Positions 17,295 to 25,326 of a DNA stretch of 64,000 bases are shown piece after piece. The stretch covers positions 186,001 through 250,000 of the forward strand of contig JABFQP010000001.1 in assembly GCA_019685655.1 (NCBI GenBank), read 5' to 3'. The position numbers were made by a program, and so were the translations under genes. Numbering within the stretch: position 1 is the stretch's first letter; every line of letters starts with the position of its first letter. This DNA comes from Candidatus Bathyarchaeota archaeon A05DMB-5. GTDB lineage: Archaea > Thermoproteota > Bathyarchaeia > Bathyarchaeales > Bathycorpusculaceae. Under the pieces are notes generated by a model. The model did not search any database. It saw nothing but the letters and a program-made list of their open reading frames with translations, and had not been told where the DNA came from.

Positions 17295-19772
17295 TTATTC
17301 TTCTGCTTCGTTCCATCTGGGCGTCCATTCCCAGTCCGGCTTTGGTTTTCGGTTTCCGCGTCCAAGAGCTCTTTCGCTTTGTTCAGCTAGTCTTTCAAGT
17401 ATTATTTTGCGTTCTATGCTTGCAACAAGTTTTTTGGTGGATATTACTGCGTCGTTGTTTACTGATATGCTGTCGATTCCTGCTCTTACGAGAAATTCTG
17501 CAAAGTCTGGCAGGTTTGATGGTCCTTCTCCGCAGATGGAGACTGTGCAGCCGTTTTCATGGGCTACTTTGATTAAGTGGGCAATTATTCTTTTCACGGC
17601 TGGGTCTCTTTCGTCGAAGTATCCCATCTGTCCTAGCCTTTCAGAGTCTCTGTCAATCATTAATATGCCTTGGGTCATGTCGTTTGAGCCTATGGAGAAG
17701 CCGTCGCAGAGTTTTGAGAATTCGTCGGCGAGTATGGCGATTGACGGTGTTTCAGCCATGAACCACACTTGGAAGTCTCGTGATCTTTCTAAACCTTCCT
17801 CTTTCATGATTTGGAGGCATCTTTTGGCTTCCCACACTGTTCGCACTACTGGAAGCATCACCCAAACGTTTTTCAAACCCCATTCTCTGCGGCATTTCTG
17901 TATTGCCTGACATTCAAGTCGAAAAGCCTTCTCGTACCATTGGCTTATGTAGCGGCTACATCCACGCCAGCCGAGCATGGGGTTGGCTTCGACAATCTCG
18001 TATTTTTCGCCGCCTTTCAATTCGCGGTACTCGTTTGTTTTGAAGTCGCTGAAGCGGACAACAACTGGGCGTGGTTGGATGGCTCTTGCGACTGTGGATA
18101 TGCCTTCGGCGAGTTTGTCCACGAATTTTTGTCCTTGTCCGGTTTCTATGAGATACAATGGATGCTCGCCTATGTAGCTGGCTAAGATGAATTCTATTCG
18201 CATTAGCCCTATGCCTTCGAAAGGCAGGTCCTTGTATTCTTCGATTTTTTCTGGGACGCCTAGGTTCATGTAAATTTTTGTTGCGGTTACTGGTACGGAT
18301 TGGAAGGTGCCGCCGACAACTGTTGGTGATGGTGTTGAAGCTCCGGAAGCGGATGAGAGTTGCTCGGTTAATGTTGCCATTATGCCTTCGTAAACAACGC
18401 CGCTTCTTGCGTCGACCGTGTATTCTTTGCCTGTTTCCATTAGTTTTGTGGCGTGTTCGGTTCCGACGATGCATGGTATGCCGAGCTCGCGGCTTACGAT
18501 TGCTGCGTGGCATGTTACGCCGCCTTTGTCGGTGACTATTGCGCCTGCGAGTTTCATGAATGGCACGAAGTCGGGGTTTGTCATGTCTGTGACGAGTATG
18601 TCGCCTTTTTGCATGACTTTGGCTGCTTCGTCTGGGTTTAACACGACTTTTGCTTTGCCTACTCCGAAGCCTCTTTTGCCCGCTGCGATTCCTCTCACAA
18701 TAACTTTTAACGCTTCTGCGGGTTTCATTGCTTCGGCTTCTGGTTTTTCAGGTTTCTCTGCAAGTTTTAGGCTCCAAACGGTTTCTGGTCTGGATTGTGT
18801 TATGAAGACGCTGTTTGGAAATTGCAGGTCTCCGTCGATTGCCCATTCGATGTCTTGTGGTTTTCCGTAATGTTGTTCGATGCGGTTAGCTAATTCTGCA
18901 AGTTTGAGAATTTCCTCGTCGTTTATGCATGGTTTTTCTTGGTGTTCTGGATGGACTTGTAAGTGTACTGTTTTTCCAGTGTTTGGGTCGCGCACATACG
19001 CGATTGTTTTTTTGGCAATGCTTCGTTCGACTATTTTCATGGTTCTTTTGTCGACGACGAAGTGGTCTGGAGTGACTGCTCCAGAAACGACTGCTTCGCC
19101 TAAACCATAGTTGCCTTCGATGACGATTTGGTTTGGGTCCCCAACGACAGGGTTTATTGTGAACATTACGCCGGCAGCTTTGGAGTTTACCATTTTTTGG
19201 ACGCCGACGCTTATGAGCACTTTTTCGTGGGCGAAGCCTTTTTCGGTGCGGTAGAAGATTGCGCGTGGAGTAAAGAGGCTTGACCAGCATTTCACGGTTT
19301 TTTCTAGAACTTCGTTTATGCCTCTGACGTTTAGGTATGTTTCTTGTTGTCCGGCGAAAGAAGCGTCTGGTAAGTCTTCGGCGGTTGCGCTTGAGCGTAC
19401 TGCGACGAAAACATCTTTTAGGTTGAGTCTCTTGGATAGTTCTTCATAAGCAAGCCTTATTGCGTTCTCGACGTCTTTTGGCATTGGCGTAGATTCTATT
19501 AAAGCGCGGATTTTTTTGGAAGCTATTTCATATTGTTTGGGGTCGCTGGGGTCGGTTACTGTTTCTTTTATTATCTCGTAGATTTTTGCTGCTATGCCGG
19601 TTTCTTCAATGAATTTTTTGTAGGAGTAGGCGGTTATTGCAAAGCCCGGGGGGACTGGGATTCCAGCGCGTGTCATTTCGCCGAGGTTTGCGTTTTTGCC
19701 TCCTACTAGGGGGATGTCGGTTTTTCGAAGGTTTTCAAACCATATTACTAAATCTTTTTTTGTTTCATTCAA
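17295..19772 (-). CDS. ppsA: Phosphoenolpyruvate synthase
   Basis: 825 residues in the standard order: an N-terminal ATP-binding domain (about 1-330, FVAVRSSATAEDLPDASFAGQ), the phosphohistidine swivelling domain with catalytic His422 in KGGVTCHAAIVSRELGIPC, and a C-terminal PEP/pyruvate barrel (FSIGSNDMTQ and SICGEGPS). It converts pyruvate, ATP and water to PEP, AMP and phosphate, the entry into gluconeogenesis. With the pyruvate:ferredoxin oxidoreductase at 36.6-39.6 kb this fits carbon assimilation from acetyl-CoA. It overlaps the uL16 gene by eight bases. Confidence 0.96.
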   Translation of the reverse strand: MNETKKDLVIWFENLRKTDIPLVGGKNANLGEMTRAGIPVPPGFAITAYSYKKFIEETGIAAKIYEIIKETVTDPSDPKQYEIASKKIRALIESTPMPKDVENAIRLAYEELSKRLNLKDVFVAVRSSATAEDLPDASFAGQQETYLNVRGINEVLEKTVKCWSSLFTPRAIFYRTEKGFAHEKVLISVGVQKMVNSKAAGVMFTINPVVGDPNQIVIEGNYGLGEAVVSGAVTPDHFVVDKRTMKIVERSIAKKTIAYVRDPNTGKTVHLQVHPEHQEKPCINDEEILKLAELANRIEQHYGKPQDIEWAIDGDLQFPNSVFITQSRPETVWSLKLAEKPEKPEAEAMKPAEALKVIVRGIAAGKRGFGVGKAKVVLNPDEAAKVMQKGDILVTDMTNPDFVPFMKLAGAIVTDKGGVTCHAAIVSRELGIPCIVGTEHATKLMETGKEYTVDARSGVVYEGIMATLTEQLSSASGASTPSPTVVGGTFQSVPVTATKIYMNLGVPEKIEEYKDLPFEGIGLMRIEFILASYIGEHPLYLIETGQGQKFVDKLAEGISTVARAIQPRPVVVRFSDFKTNEYRELKGGEKYEIVEANPMLGWRGCSRYISQWYEKAFRLECQAIQKCRREWGLKNVWVMLPVVRTVWEAKRCLQIMKEEGLERSRDFQVWFMAETPSIAILADEFSKLCDGFSIGSNDMTQGILMIDRDSERLGQMGYFDERDPAVKRIIAHLIKVAHENGCTVSICGEGPSNLPDFAEFLVRAGIDSISVNNDAVISTKKLVASIERKIILERLAEQSERALGRGNRKPKPDWEWTPRWNEAEE

Positions 19773-20283
19773 TTGTTTTCGCCTCTTCGGTTTGTATTTT
19801 TTCTACAACTATGCGGCATGGAATTGGAAGTTTGGCGCTTCCGCGTTTTAAGGCTTCTTTCGCTACTTCTACGCCGTCTGCGTTTACGTTGATTGTTATG
19901 ATTGTCTGGTTGGGCTCAACGCGCGCGGCGGTTCCGATTGGTTTTCCAAAGGACCTGCGCATGCCGTCTTGCAGACGGTCTGCGTGGGCGCCAAAAATCA
20001 TTTTGTTTTCTCTAAGGATTATGTGAGGGTACGGGTGAACGTGTAGGCGGTAATTGTTTTGAAATTTGTCCATTAAAGGACGGTTTGCTGCCATACGCGC
20101 AGCTTCTAGGGCATTGTGGCGGACCTGGGCTCTTTCAAGCGCGATTAGTTTGACTGCGTATTCGAATTTGGTTTTAGTGTCTCCCATGGTGAATTTGGTG
20201 ATTTTTGGTGGTGGAAAGCCTTTTACGAAGTCTTTTCTTGCGTATGGCTGTCCTTTAACGGCTCTATAATTGCGTGCACGCAT
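19765..20283 (-). CDS. rpl10e: 50S ribosomal protein L10e (uL16)
   Basis: About 172 residues from the ATG at 20283 (MRARNYRAVKGQPYARKDF), the conserved N-terminus; an upstream frame to 20316 adds 11 unconserved residues. LHVHPYPHIILRENKMIFGA and ADRLQDGMRRSFGKPIG are hallmark uL16/L10e segments near the peptidyl transferase centre. The coding strand is rich in A and C. It is directly upstream of, and overlaps, ppsA, an odd pairing that would link a ribosomal protein to a central-metabolism gene in one transcript. Confidence 0.95.
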   Translation of the reverse strand: MRARNYRAVKGQPYARKDFVKGFPPPKITKFTMGDTKTKFEYAVKLIALERAQVRHNALEAARMAANRPLMDKFQNNYRLHVHPYPHIILRENKMIFGAHADRLQDGMRRSFGKPIGTAARVEPNQTIITINVNADGVEVAKEALKRGSAKLPIPCRIVVEKIQTEEAKTIE

Positions 20284-20402
20284 TTTGGGTTCCCTTTTCT
20301 GCATACATAAGCGCAATATTTAAACGATTTGTTGACGTTGCCTTTTGATTAAAGTTATGAATTTAGAATTAGTTTTGAAAATTCAGAATGGTGTTTATGT
20401 TT

Positions 20403-20924
20403 TTATGGTGGTAATGGTTTGTTTTTGAACCATGTTTTTGCTAGTTCTTCATAGTTTGGGAAGACGTTTTTGAGTATTGGAATATACATTTGTATTTCTT
20501 CTTGGGTTAGGTATTGGAATTGGTATTCGCCCATGTAGGGTGATGCTTCTCCGTCTCTTGTTACGAATTCCACGTGCATGAAGGGGTCGCCGCGTTTTAT
20601 GGTTATTGGGCAGCGGTCGTTGCTGAGGTTTACGAGTTCTAGGGCTAGGCGTCCGATGAAGCCGCTGTGGACTTTTGCTGCGTTTAGGAAGCTTAGGCCC
20701 ATGCGTCCGTATTTGCTTTTGGCGGTTAGGTGTGCCACGTAGTTTGGTGGTGTGAAGACGATTTCGTATGTTGTTAGGTTTTTGTGTTCGAGGTAATGTA
20801 GTGTGGTTTCTTCTTTTACGGTTAGGATGTAGCCGTCTCCGTCGAGGAGGTTGTGGTCGTATGGGTATATGCATTTGTATTTTTCGATAAGTTCTTTTAG
20901 TTTGTCTTTACCGAGTATGCACAT
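20403..20924 (-). CDS. dcd: dCTP deaminase / dUTPase-family protein
   Basis: 173 residues. AKSKYGRMGLSFLNAA, KVHSGFIGRLALELVN and GDPFMHVEFV give the trimeric dUTPase-like fold. The Ser-x3-Arg spacing in SKYGR and the Glu in LALELVN correspond to catalytic residues of dCTP deaminase, so I favour dCTP to dUTP deamination over plain dUTPase. This supplies dUMP for thymidylate synthesis and keeps dUTP under control. A TATA-like GCTATATAAC lies about 50 bases upstream on the minus strand. Confidence 0.85.
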   Translation of the reverse strand: MCILGKDKLKELIEKYKCIYPYDHNLLDGDGYILTVKEETTLHYLEHKNLTTYEIVFTPPNYVAHLTAKSKYGRMGLSFLNAAKVHSGFIGRLALELVNLSNDRCPITIKRGDPFMHVEFVTRDGEASPYMGEYQFQYLTQEEIQMYIPILKNVFPNYEELAKTWFKNKPLPP

Positions 20925-21102
20925 GGCTATTCACGTTTTGAGTTGTTTTCTAGGAATAGTGCGGTTTTCTTGTTATATAGCTTTTTAACACAAACATGTA
21001 TGCGCACAGCAACAATAACTCGCCTGTTAGGAGCCAAATATGTTATAACATTGATTATGTTACTGAATTTATTGGTTGTGTTGTCTAGGTTGGCGCTGGT
21101 TT

Positions 21103-21318
21103 ATGAAAGAGGGTAAAGTGAGAGCTTGGTATGAGAAGTCGGTTAATATATTGTATATGCTGTTTGAAGAGGGACCAAGTCACGAGATTGTCGAGGTAGA
21201 CCCTGATGTTCATTTAGAACTTAATTCGAAGGGCAAAGTTATCGGCATAGAGATTTGGAATGCTAGAAAGCGTGGTCTCATAAAGCAAATAGCAAAAGCC
21301 ACAGCAGAGACAGCATAA
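21103..21318 (+). CDS. DUF2283 family small protein
   Basis: About 71 residues from ATG 21103; the frame extends to a GTG/ATG-like start at 21076 but those residues are not family-like. YEKSVNILYMLF, a central Asp/Glu-rich turn and LELNSKGKVIGIEIWNA match DUF2283, small proteins of unknown function often found as stand-alone genes or near toxin-antitoxin loci. No partner gene is recognisable here: the neighbour upstream is dcd (divergent) and downstream is a 370-bp intergenic region. Confidence 0.8.
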   Translation: MKEGKVRAWYEKSVNILYMLFEEGPSHEIVEVDPDVHLELNSKGKVIGIEIWNARKRGLIKQIAKATAETA

Positions 21319-21689
21319 TTGTAAGGAAATAGTCAGCTTTTTTGGCTATGTAGTTTATCGGTTATTACATGTATGAAACGTGGAACATAAAAGCAGAACA
21401 GCCATTGGTTGTTAAATGAAATATTCTTACGCCTTACACTTGGAGGTTCAGAGAGCATACGGCAAATTGTTAGCAATATCCCAATTAAATCCTAATCACA
21501 TTAAGCCCTTCTGATAAAAAAATGGGAAACAAACTCTATATCATAAACACTTTCAGACTAAAGGTTCAACCTATTTATAAGGGGGGTATAGCTTCCGCAG
21601 AGCGCAACAGTTTCGCATAACCACGAGCATGCAGAGTTAAGTAAAACTTCTCACCCAAACAATAATTTACACAAGGAGAAACAAATCAA
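21319..21689 (+). promoter_or_regulatory. 371-bp intergenic region with promoter and long leader of the zinc-finger/GNAT gene
   Basis: No gene is seen here. A TATA-like CTATTTATAAGG at 21571-21582 should drive the gene at 21690, whose SD AAGGAG lies at 21674-21679. That gives a leader of about 85 bases. The leader holds a possible small stem (AGTTT 21609-21613 with AAACT 21644-21648) enclosing CGCATAA, CCACG and AGAGTTAAG. The same three words occur in the same order at 41514-41538. The left half of the region shows no recognisable feature. Confidence 0.4.
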
Positions 21690-22250
21690 ATGAGTTGCAA
21701 GCACTGCCATAATCAAGCAGTTTACACATGCAGTGTCTGCGGAAAACCACTATGCCCACAACACACCCGATTGCGAACAGTATGCCCAACATGCCAAAAG
21801 AAAACCACACAGAACTACACCATCACAATAGCAAAAACCAAAAAAGAAAAAGAGAAAATCCGAAAATTTGTAGAACACTTCTGGGGAGAACAAGAACAAC
21901 TAACATTTAACAGACGATTCATTGTCACCAAACTCCCAACGTACATTGCAAAAACACAAAACACCACCATAATTGTGGCATTAGGCATACTCCCAAAATA
22001 CCAAAACACAGGAATAGGAAAAGCACTAACCAAAAAAGTCGAAATAAAAGCCAAACAATCAAACAAAAAACAACTACTAGTTTCAACATCAAACGACGAC
22101 CTACCAGCATTAGCATTCTACCAAAAACTCGGCTTCCAAATCTACCAAGTAAAACCAAACGCCATAGCAGAAAAACACGGCAAAACCATAAAAGGAATAA
22201 ACGGAATCCCAGTAAGAGACGAAATAAGACTACGAAAAATCATCCACTAA
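21690..22250 (+). CDS. GNAT acetyltransferase with N-terminal zinc finger
   Basis: 186 residues. The first 40 contain a cysteine/histidine-rich finger (CKHCHNQ, CSVCGKPLCPQH, VCPTC) resembling a B-box or ZnF-B-box-like ring. The rest is a GNAT fold with the acetyl-CoA loop LPKYQNTGIGKALTKK and the terminal NDDLPALAFYQKLGF. Substrate unknown. The finger could target the enzyme to a protein or nucleic acid. The coding strand is unusually rich in A and C, encoding many Lys, Thr and Gln residues, and shares this composition with the plus strand of the following genes although they run the other way. Confidence 0.83.
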   Translation: MSCKHCHNQAVYTCSVCGKPLCPQHTRLRTVCPTCQKKTTQNYTITIAKTKKEKEKIRKFVEHFWGEQEQLTFNRRFIVTKLPTYIAKTQNTTIIVALGILPKYQNTGIGKALTKKVEIKAKQSNKKQLLVSTSNDDLPALAFYQKLGFQIYQVKPNAIAEKHGKTIKGINGIPVRDEIRLRKIIH

Positions 22251-22621
22251 ACAATACCACGTTCACGCCTAATCCCATCCAACACTTCCTTCGCCACAGA
22301 ATACTTACCAAACAACTCAGAAAGCCTTCCACAAGGATACTCCACACAAAAACCACAATTCTCAACCTTCTTCGCCCTACCACACTTCCTTATCCCACAA
22401 TCATTACAATACCAAAAAATACGCAAACTATCACTCACACAACCATCACAGTTAATATCCTCTAACCTATACTCCCGCCCATACTGCCTAGTAAAAATCT
22501 CAGCCACACGCCTCCGCTCTACATCATCATTCTTCTGTGTAGCAACAAAAACCGGACAATCAGAACACACAATCCCACAATAACCAACAAACTTACCCAA
22601 ACAAGCTCTCTCCAACACCAT
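22247..22621 (-). CDS. DUF3795 family cysteine-rich protein
   Basis: 124 residues. YCGIVCSDCPVFVAT is the DUF3795 signature, followed by CDGC, WYCNDCGIRKC and CGFCVEYPC, giving more than ten cysteines likely to bind zinc or an iron-sulphur cluster. Function is not known for the family. It overlaps the convergent GNAT gene by four bases at the stop codons and is followed upstream by a 23-base gap to the HemK-like gene, with which it may be transcribed. Confidence 0.85.
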   Translation of the reverse strand: MVLERACLGKFVGYCGIVCSDCPVFVATQKNDDVERRRVAEIFTRQYGREYRLEDINCDGCVSDSLRIFWYCNDCGIRKCGRAKKVENCGFCVEYPCGRLSELFGKYSVAKEVLDGIRRERGIV

Positions 22622-22644
22622 ATTAAAAACATAAACAGATTAAC

Positions 22645-23259
22645 TTACCGCTTCGCCTCAACAAGCACCAACGTCTCAAAAAAGGGCAAATCACGCCTCG
22701 CAACAACACCGGCTTTCAACCCTTCCCTCGCAAAACCCTCCAAAGTTTCTTCAACCCCAGCCAAAGTAGACTGCATAAGCAACACACGCCCACCACGCCT
22801 AAGATAACTTGGCACTTCACAAATAAAACGGTCAATAACCCTCCTACCACTCTCCCCACCAGCCCAAGCACGCTCAATCCAAAACGCCCCTTCACTAACT
22901 TCAACAGGCAAATAAGGAGCATTAAAAAGAACCAAATCAAACTTCTCACATATCTTAAACGGCGAAAACAAATCACCCCGCACAAAAAACATTTTATCCA
23001 TAACCCCATTCAACTCAGCATTTTCCTTCGCACAACACACAGCATACGGGTTCACATCAACCGCAACAACACCAGACGCCTTCTCTGCAGCAATTATACC
23101 CAAAAAGCCACAGCCGGCACCTACATCAAGAACAAAATCACCCCGCCTAACAACCAAATTCTCAGCAAAAAGAAACGAATCCTCACACGGCTCATAAACA
23201 TTCTCCCAAACAGCAAAAACATAACCCCCAAAAAACACTTTCTTACACGCAAAACGCAT
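22645..23259 (-). CDS. HemK2/Mtq2-like class I methyltransferase (release factor type)
   Basis: About 204 residues from ATG 23259; an upstream frame reaches 23340 inside ksgA and looks non-coding. YEPCEDSFLFAE near the N-terminus, VLDVGAGCGFLGIIAAE and LFNAPYLP are typical of archaeal/eukaryotic Mtq2-type enzymes, which methylate the glutamine of the GGQ motif in class 1 release factor. The usual catalytic tetrad NPPY is NAPY here: Asn and Tyr are kept but the second residue differs. The start overlaps the end of ksgA by 17 bases. Confidence 0.82.
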   Translation of the reverse strand: MRFACKKVFFGGYVFAVWENVYEPCEDSFLFAENLVVRRGDFVLDVGAGCGFLGIIAAEKASGVVAVDVNPYAVCCAKENAELNGVMDKMFFVRGDLFSPFKICEKFDLVLFNAPYLPVEVSEGAFWIERAWAGGESGRRVIDRFICEVPSYLRRGGRVLLMQSTLAGVEETLEGFAREGLKAGVVARRDLPFFETLVLVEAKR

Positions 23260-24037
23260 TCGCCAACACTCCAAAATCTTCAGGCGCCAACTCCCTAATA
23301 CGCCTATCACCAAAAGGAACAACCATCCCAGAAGGCACACCCTTCAAAAAAACCAACACAGCATTCCTAACCTTCCTATTACGCTGCGTAAACAACAACC
23401 GCACCAACCGCCTGAACAAATCCTCATCCTTTAATTCGAACGGCTTAGGCTTTTTCGGCTTCAAACGCACAACAACCGAATCAACCCTCGGCTGCGGATA
23501 AAACATCCCCTTCGGAACATCATCCAACAACTCAACATCCACAAAATAATACGCAAAAACACTCAACCACCCATAAGCATCACTGCCCACAGAAGCCACA
23601 AGCCTATCCGCAAACTCCCTCTGAAAAACCAAAACTGCACAATCAAAATTCCTACTCAAAAGCCACAAAAACAAACGAGAAGAAATACGATAAGGAGGAA
23701 CAGAAACAACCTTATTAAACTCAGGAACCGCCACCTTAAGAACATCACCCTCAATAACTTGAACATTCACCAAATCCCTAAGCTGCTCACGCAAAACCCT
23801 AACAAGCCTCGCATCAAACTCAACAGCCAAAACACGACCACACTTACCCGCGAGAAAACGCGTCAAAAAACCAATCCCAGCACCAACATCCAACACTACA
23901 TCCCTATTACACACCACCGCATAATCAATCATCCGCTGAAAAATTGATGGCTCAACCAAAAAATTCTGCCCTAAATGCTTCTTCGGAAAAATCTGGTACG
24001 CCCGAAGCAAAAACTTCGTTTCAGCTAACAAGCTCAT
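23243..24037 (-). CDS. ksgA: 16S rRNA dimethyladenosine transferase (KsgA/Dim1)
   Basis: 264 residues. The N-terminal KKHLGQNFLV, AdoMet motif LDVGAGIGFLTRFLA (about 49-63), acidic EFDARLV, and C-terminal FYPQPRVDSVVVRLKP all fit KsgA/Dim1, which dimethylates two adjacent adenosines at the 3' end of small-subunit rRNA. Motif IV is odd. The usual N-[LI]-P-Y is VPPY here (VVSVPPYRISS, about 111-120), so the catalytic Asn is replaced by Val. This could reduce activity or reflect lineage-specific chemistry. Sits between HemK-like and DUF655 genes. Confidence 0.93.
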   Translation of the reverse strand: MSLLAETKFLLRAYQIFPKKHLGQNFLVEPSIFQRMIDYAVVCNRDVVLDVGAGIGFLTRFLAGKCGRVLAVEFDARLVRVLREQLRDLVNVQVIEGDVLKVAVPEFNKVVSVPPYRISSRLFLWLLSRNFDCAVLVFQREFADRLVASVGSDAYGWLSVFAYYFVDVELLDDVPKGMFYPQPRVDSVVVRLKPKKPKPFELKDEDLFRRLVRLLFTQRNRKVRNAVLVFLKGVPSGMVVPFGDRRIRELAPEDFGVLANAFCV

Positions 24038-24052
24038 ATTACCACAAATAAA

Positions 24053-24622
24053 CTATTGAACCCTCGTAAACAACCGATACTTGCTCTCGCCCGACAACTC
24101 CTCCAAAACACGTTTAGTAATCAACTTAACCGGATTAGGCAACTCCGTACGCTTCTGCAAATCATCAAAACTCTCAAAAGGCTTCTTCTCACGCTCATTA
24201 ATAACCTGCCACATATACTTCTTACCAATACCAGGAATCAACTCCAAAGCATGCATCCGAGGCGTTATAGCCCTCGCAGTATTAAAAAAGTTAACAAACC
24301 ACTTTTCACGATTCAAAACTATCCTACTAATAACCGCAGGAAGCTCCATCCTCGCAGCAGCCGTCAACTCCTCATAACTCACCCGCCCAATAATATACGT
24401 AATCTCCTCACGCGCATCCTTACCCACATAAACACGATCATGAAGCTTAAGCGTAACACCCTCCTTAGCTAAAGCCTCCAAAAGCGTAAAAAACTCCTCA
24501 CCTATCAACTGCACAAGCGCTCCCGCTCTGTAACCAGCCCTGCCTGTTGGACGAATCCCAGAACGCCCATGCGGCAAGAAATCTAAGACGTAAGCGTATT
24601 CCTCGTATCTTTTCTCCATCAT
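24053..24622 (-). CDS. DUF655 protein with helix-hairpin-helix motif
   Basis: 189 residues. EYAYVLDFLPHGRSG at the N-terminus is characteristic of archaeal DUF655. An OB-like middle (LKLHDRVYVGKD) is followed by a helix-hairpin-helix motif ELIPGIGKKYMWQVINER, suggesting nucleic-acid binding. DUF655 genes usually lie between RpoF and KsgA in archaea, as here, so a role in rRNA maturation or translation is often assumed but not shown. The coding strand is GT-rich. Confidence 0.88.
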   Translation of the reverse strand: MMEKRYEEYAYVLDFLPHGRSGIRPTGRAGYRAGALVQLIGEEFFTLLEALAKEGVTLKLHDRVYVGKDAREEITYIIGRVSYEELTAAARMELPAVISRIVLNREKWFVNFFNTARAITPRMHALELIPGIGKKYMWQVINEREKKPFESFDDLQKRTELPNPVKLITKRVLEELSGESKYRLFTRVQ

Positions 24623-24674
24623 GTTCGCCTTTATCTTACACTCTTTTTGCTTAAAAAATAGTTGCTAAGACAGC

Positions 24675-25022
24675 TCATTGAGGTTTTCGATGTTCATCCA
24701 AAAGGATGACTATAGCTTCCAACTTTGAAGTCTCAATAATCTTACGCCCAGCAGCAAGAAAAACCCTCAATTCATCAACACTCTTCGGCATACAGTTAAC
24801 TATCTGAACCGCTTCTTCCTCATCCAAACCAAACTCCTTCACAAGCTTCTCCACAAGCTTTCCAGCAGCCTCAGCATCCACCTTCGAAAACTTAGAAACA
24901 TAATCATAAGTGCGCCGCTGGAACTGATCCAGATTCTCCTCGCCAATAGACTCCAGCAACTTCTTAACTTCAGGAAGAGTAAGCTTCTTTTCCTTCTCGC
25001 TTTTTCCCGCCATCTCAATCAC
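24675..25022 (-). CDS. rpoF: DNA-directed RNA polymerase subunit F (Rpo4)
   Basis: 115 residues. LTLPEVKKLLESIG, RTYDYVSKFSKVDAE and AVQIVNCMPKSVDELRVFL fit Rpb4/Rpo4, which forms the stalk of RNA polymerase with Rpo7. The gene starts at GTG 25022 overlapping the L21e stop by four bases; an ATG four codons in is an alternative. The order L21e-RpoF-DUF655-KsgA is conserved in archaea. Confidence 0.94.
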   Translation of the reverse strand: MIEMAGKSEKEKKLTLPEVKKLLESIGEENLDQFQRRTYDYVSKFSKVDAEAAGKLVEKLVKEFGLDEEEAVQIVNCMPKSVDELRVFLAAGRKIIETSKLEAIVILLDEHRKPQ

Positions 25023-25312
25023 GCTTTAAAAGGCTCCAAATGTTCCGGTCTAACAATAATCTCCTTAACCGCATCCCCTTGCATAATGCTTACAACATAA
25101 CTTCGCCCGCGCTTGTCAACTATCGTACCAACCTTCCCATGATAACGTCTATGCGGCATGCCCTTCTGAACACTTGGATCTATCTTGATAACCACACTGC
25201 TTCCAGAAGGATACTCATACAGCAGCTTACTCAATTTCGTTTTCCCACGTTCACGTGGCTCCTTACGTAGCAGACGCCGAGTCCCTGAACGATATCCCTT
25301 TGACTTTTTCAT
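25019..25312 (-). CDS. rpl21e: 50S ribosomal protein L21e
   Basis: 97 residues. KGYRSGTRRLLRKEPRERGK at the N-terminus, and PHRRYHGKVGTIVDKRGRSY with an SH3-like barrel, are diagnostic of L21e. The gene follows pus10 by 14 bases in the same direction and overlaps rpoF by four bases. No unusual features. Confidence 0.96.
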   Translation of the reverse strand: MKKSKGYRSGTRRLLRKEPRERGKTKLSKLLYEYPSGSSVVIKIDPSVQKGMPHRRYHGKVGTIVDKRGRSYVVSIMQGDAVKEIIVRPEHLEPFKA

Positions 25313-25326
25313 TCATTTTCACCTTT

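Noticed and set aside
17956-18513. Long Arg/His-rich minus-strand frame inside ppsA
   Set aside because: It lies in a shifted frame of a well-conserved PEP synthase and its composition follows from the GT/AC skew.
20449-20874. 141-residue frame in dcd
   Set aside because: Shadow of the deaminase gene, with no family resemblance and a strongly biased composition.
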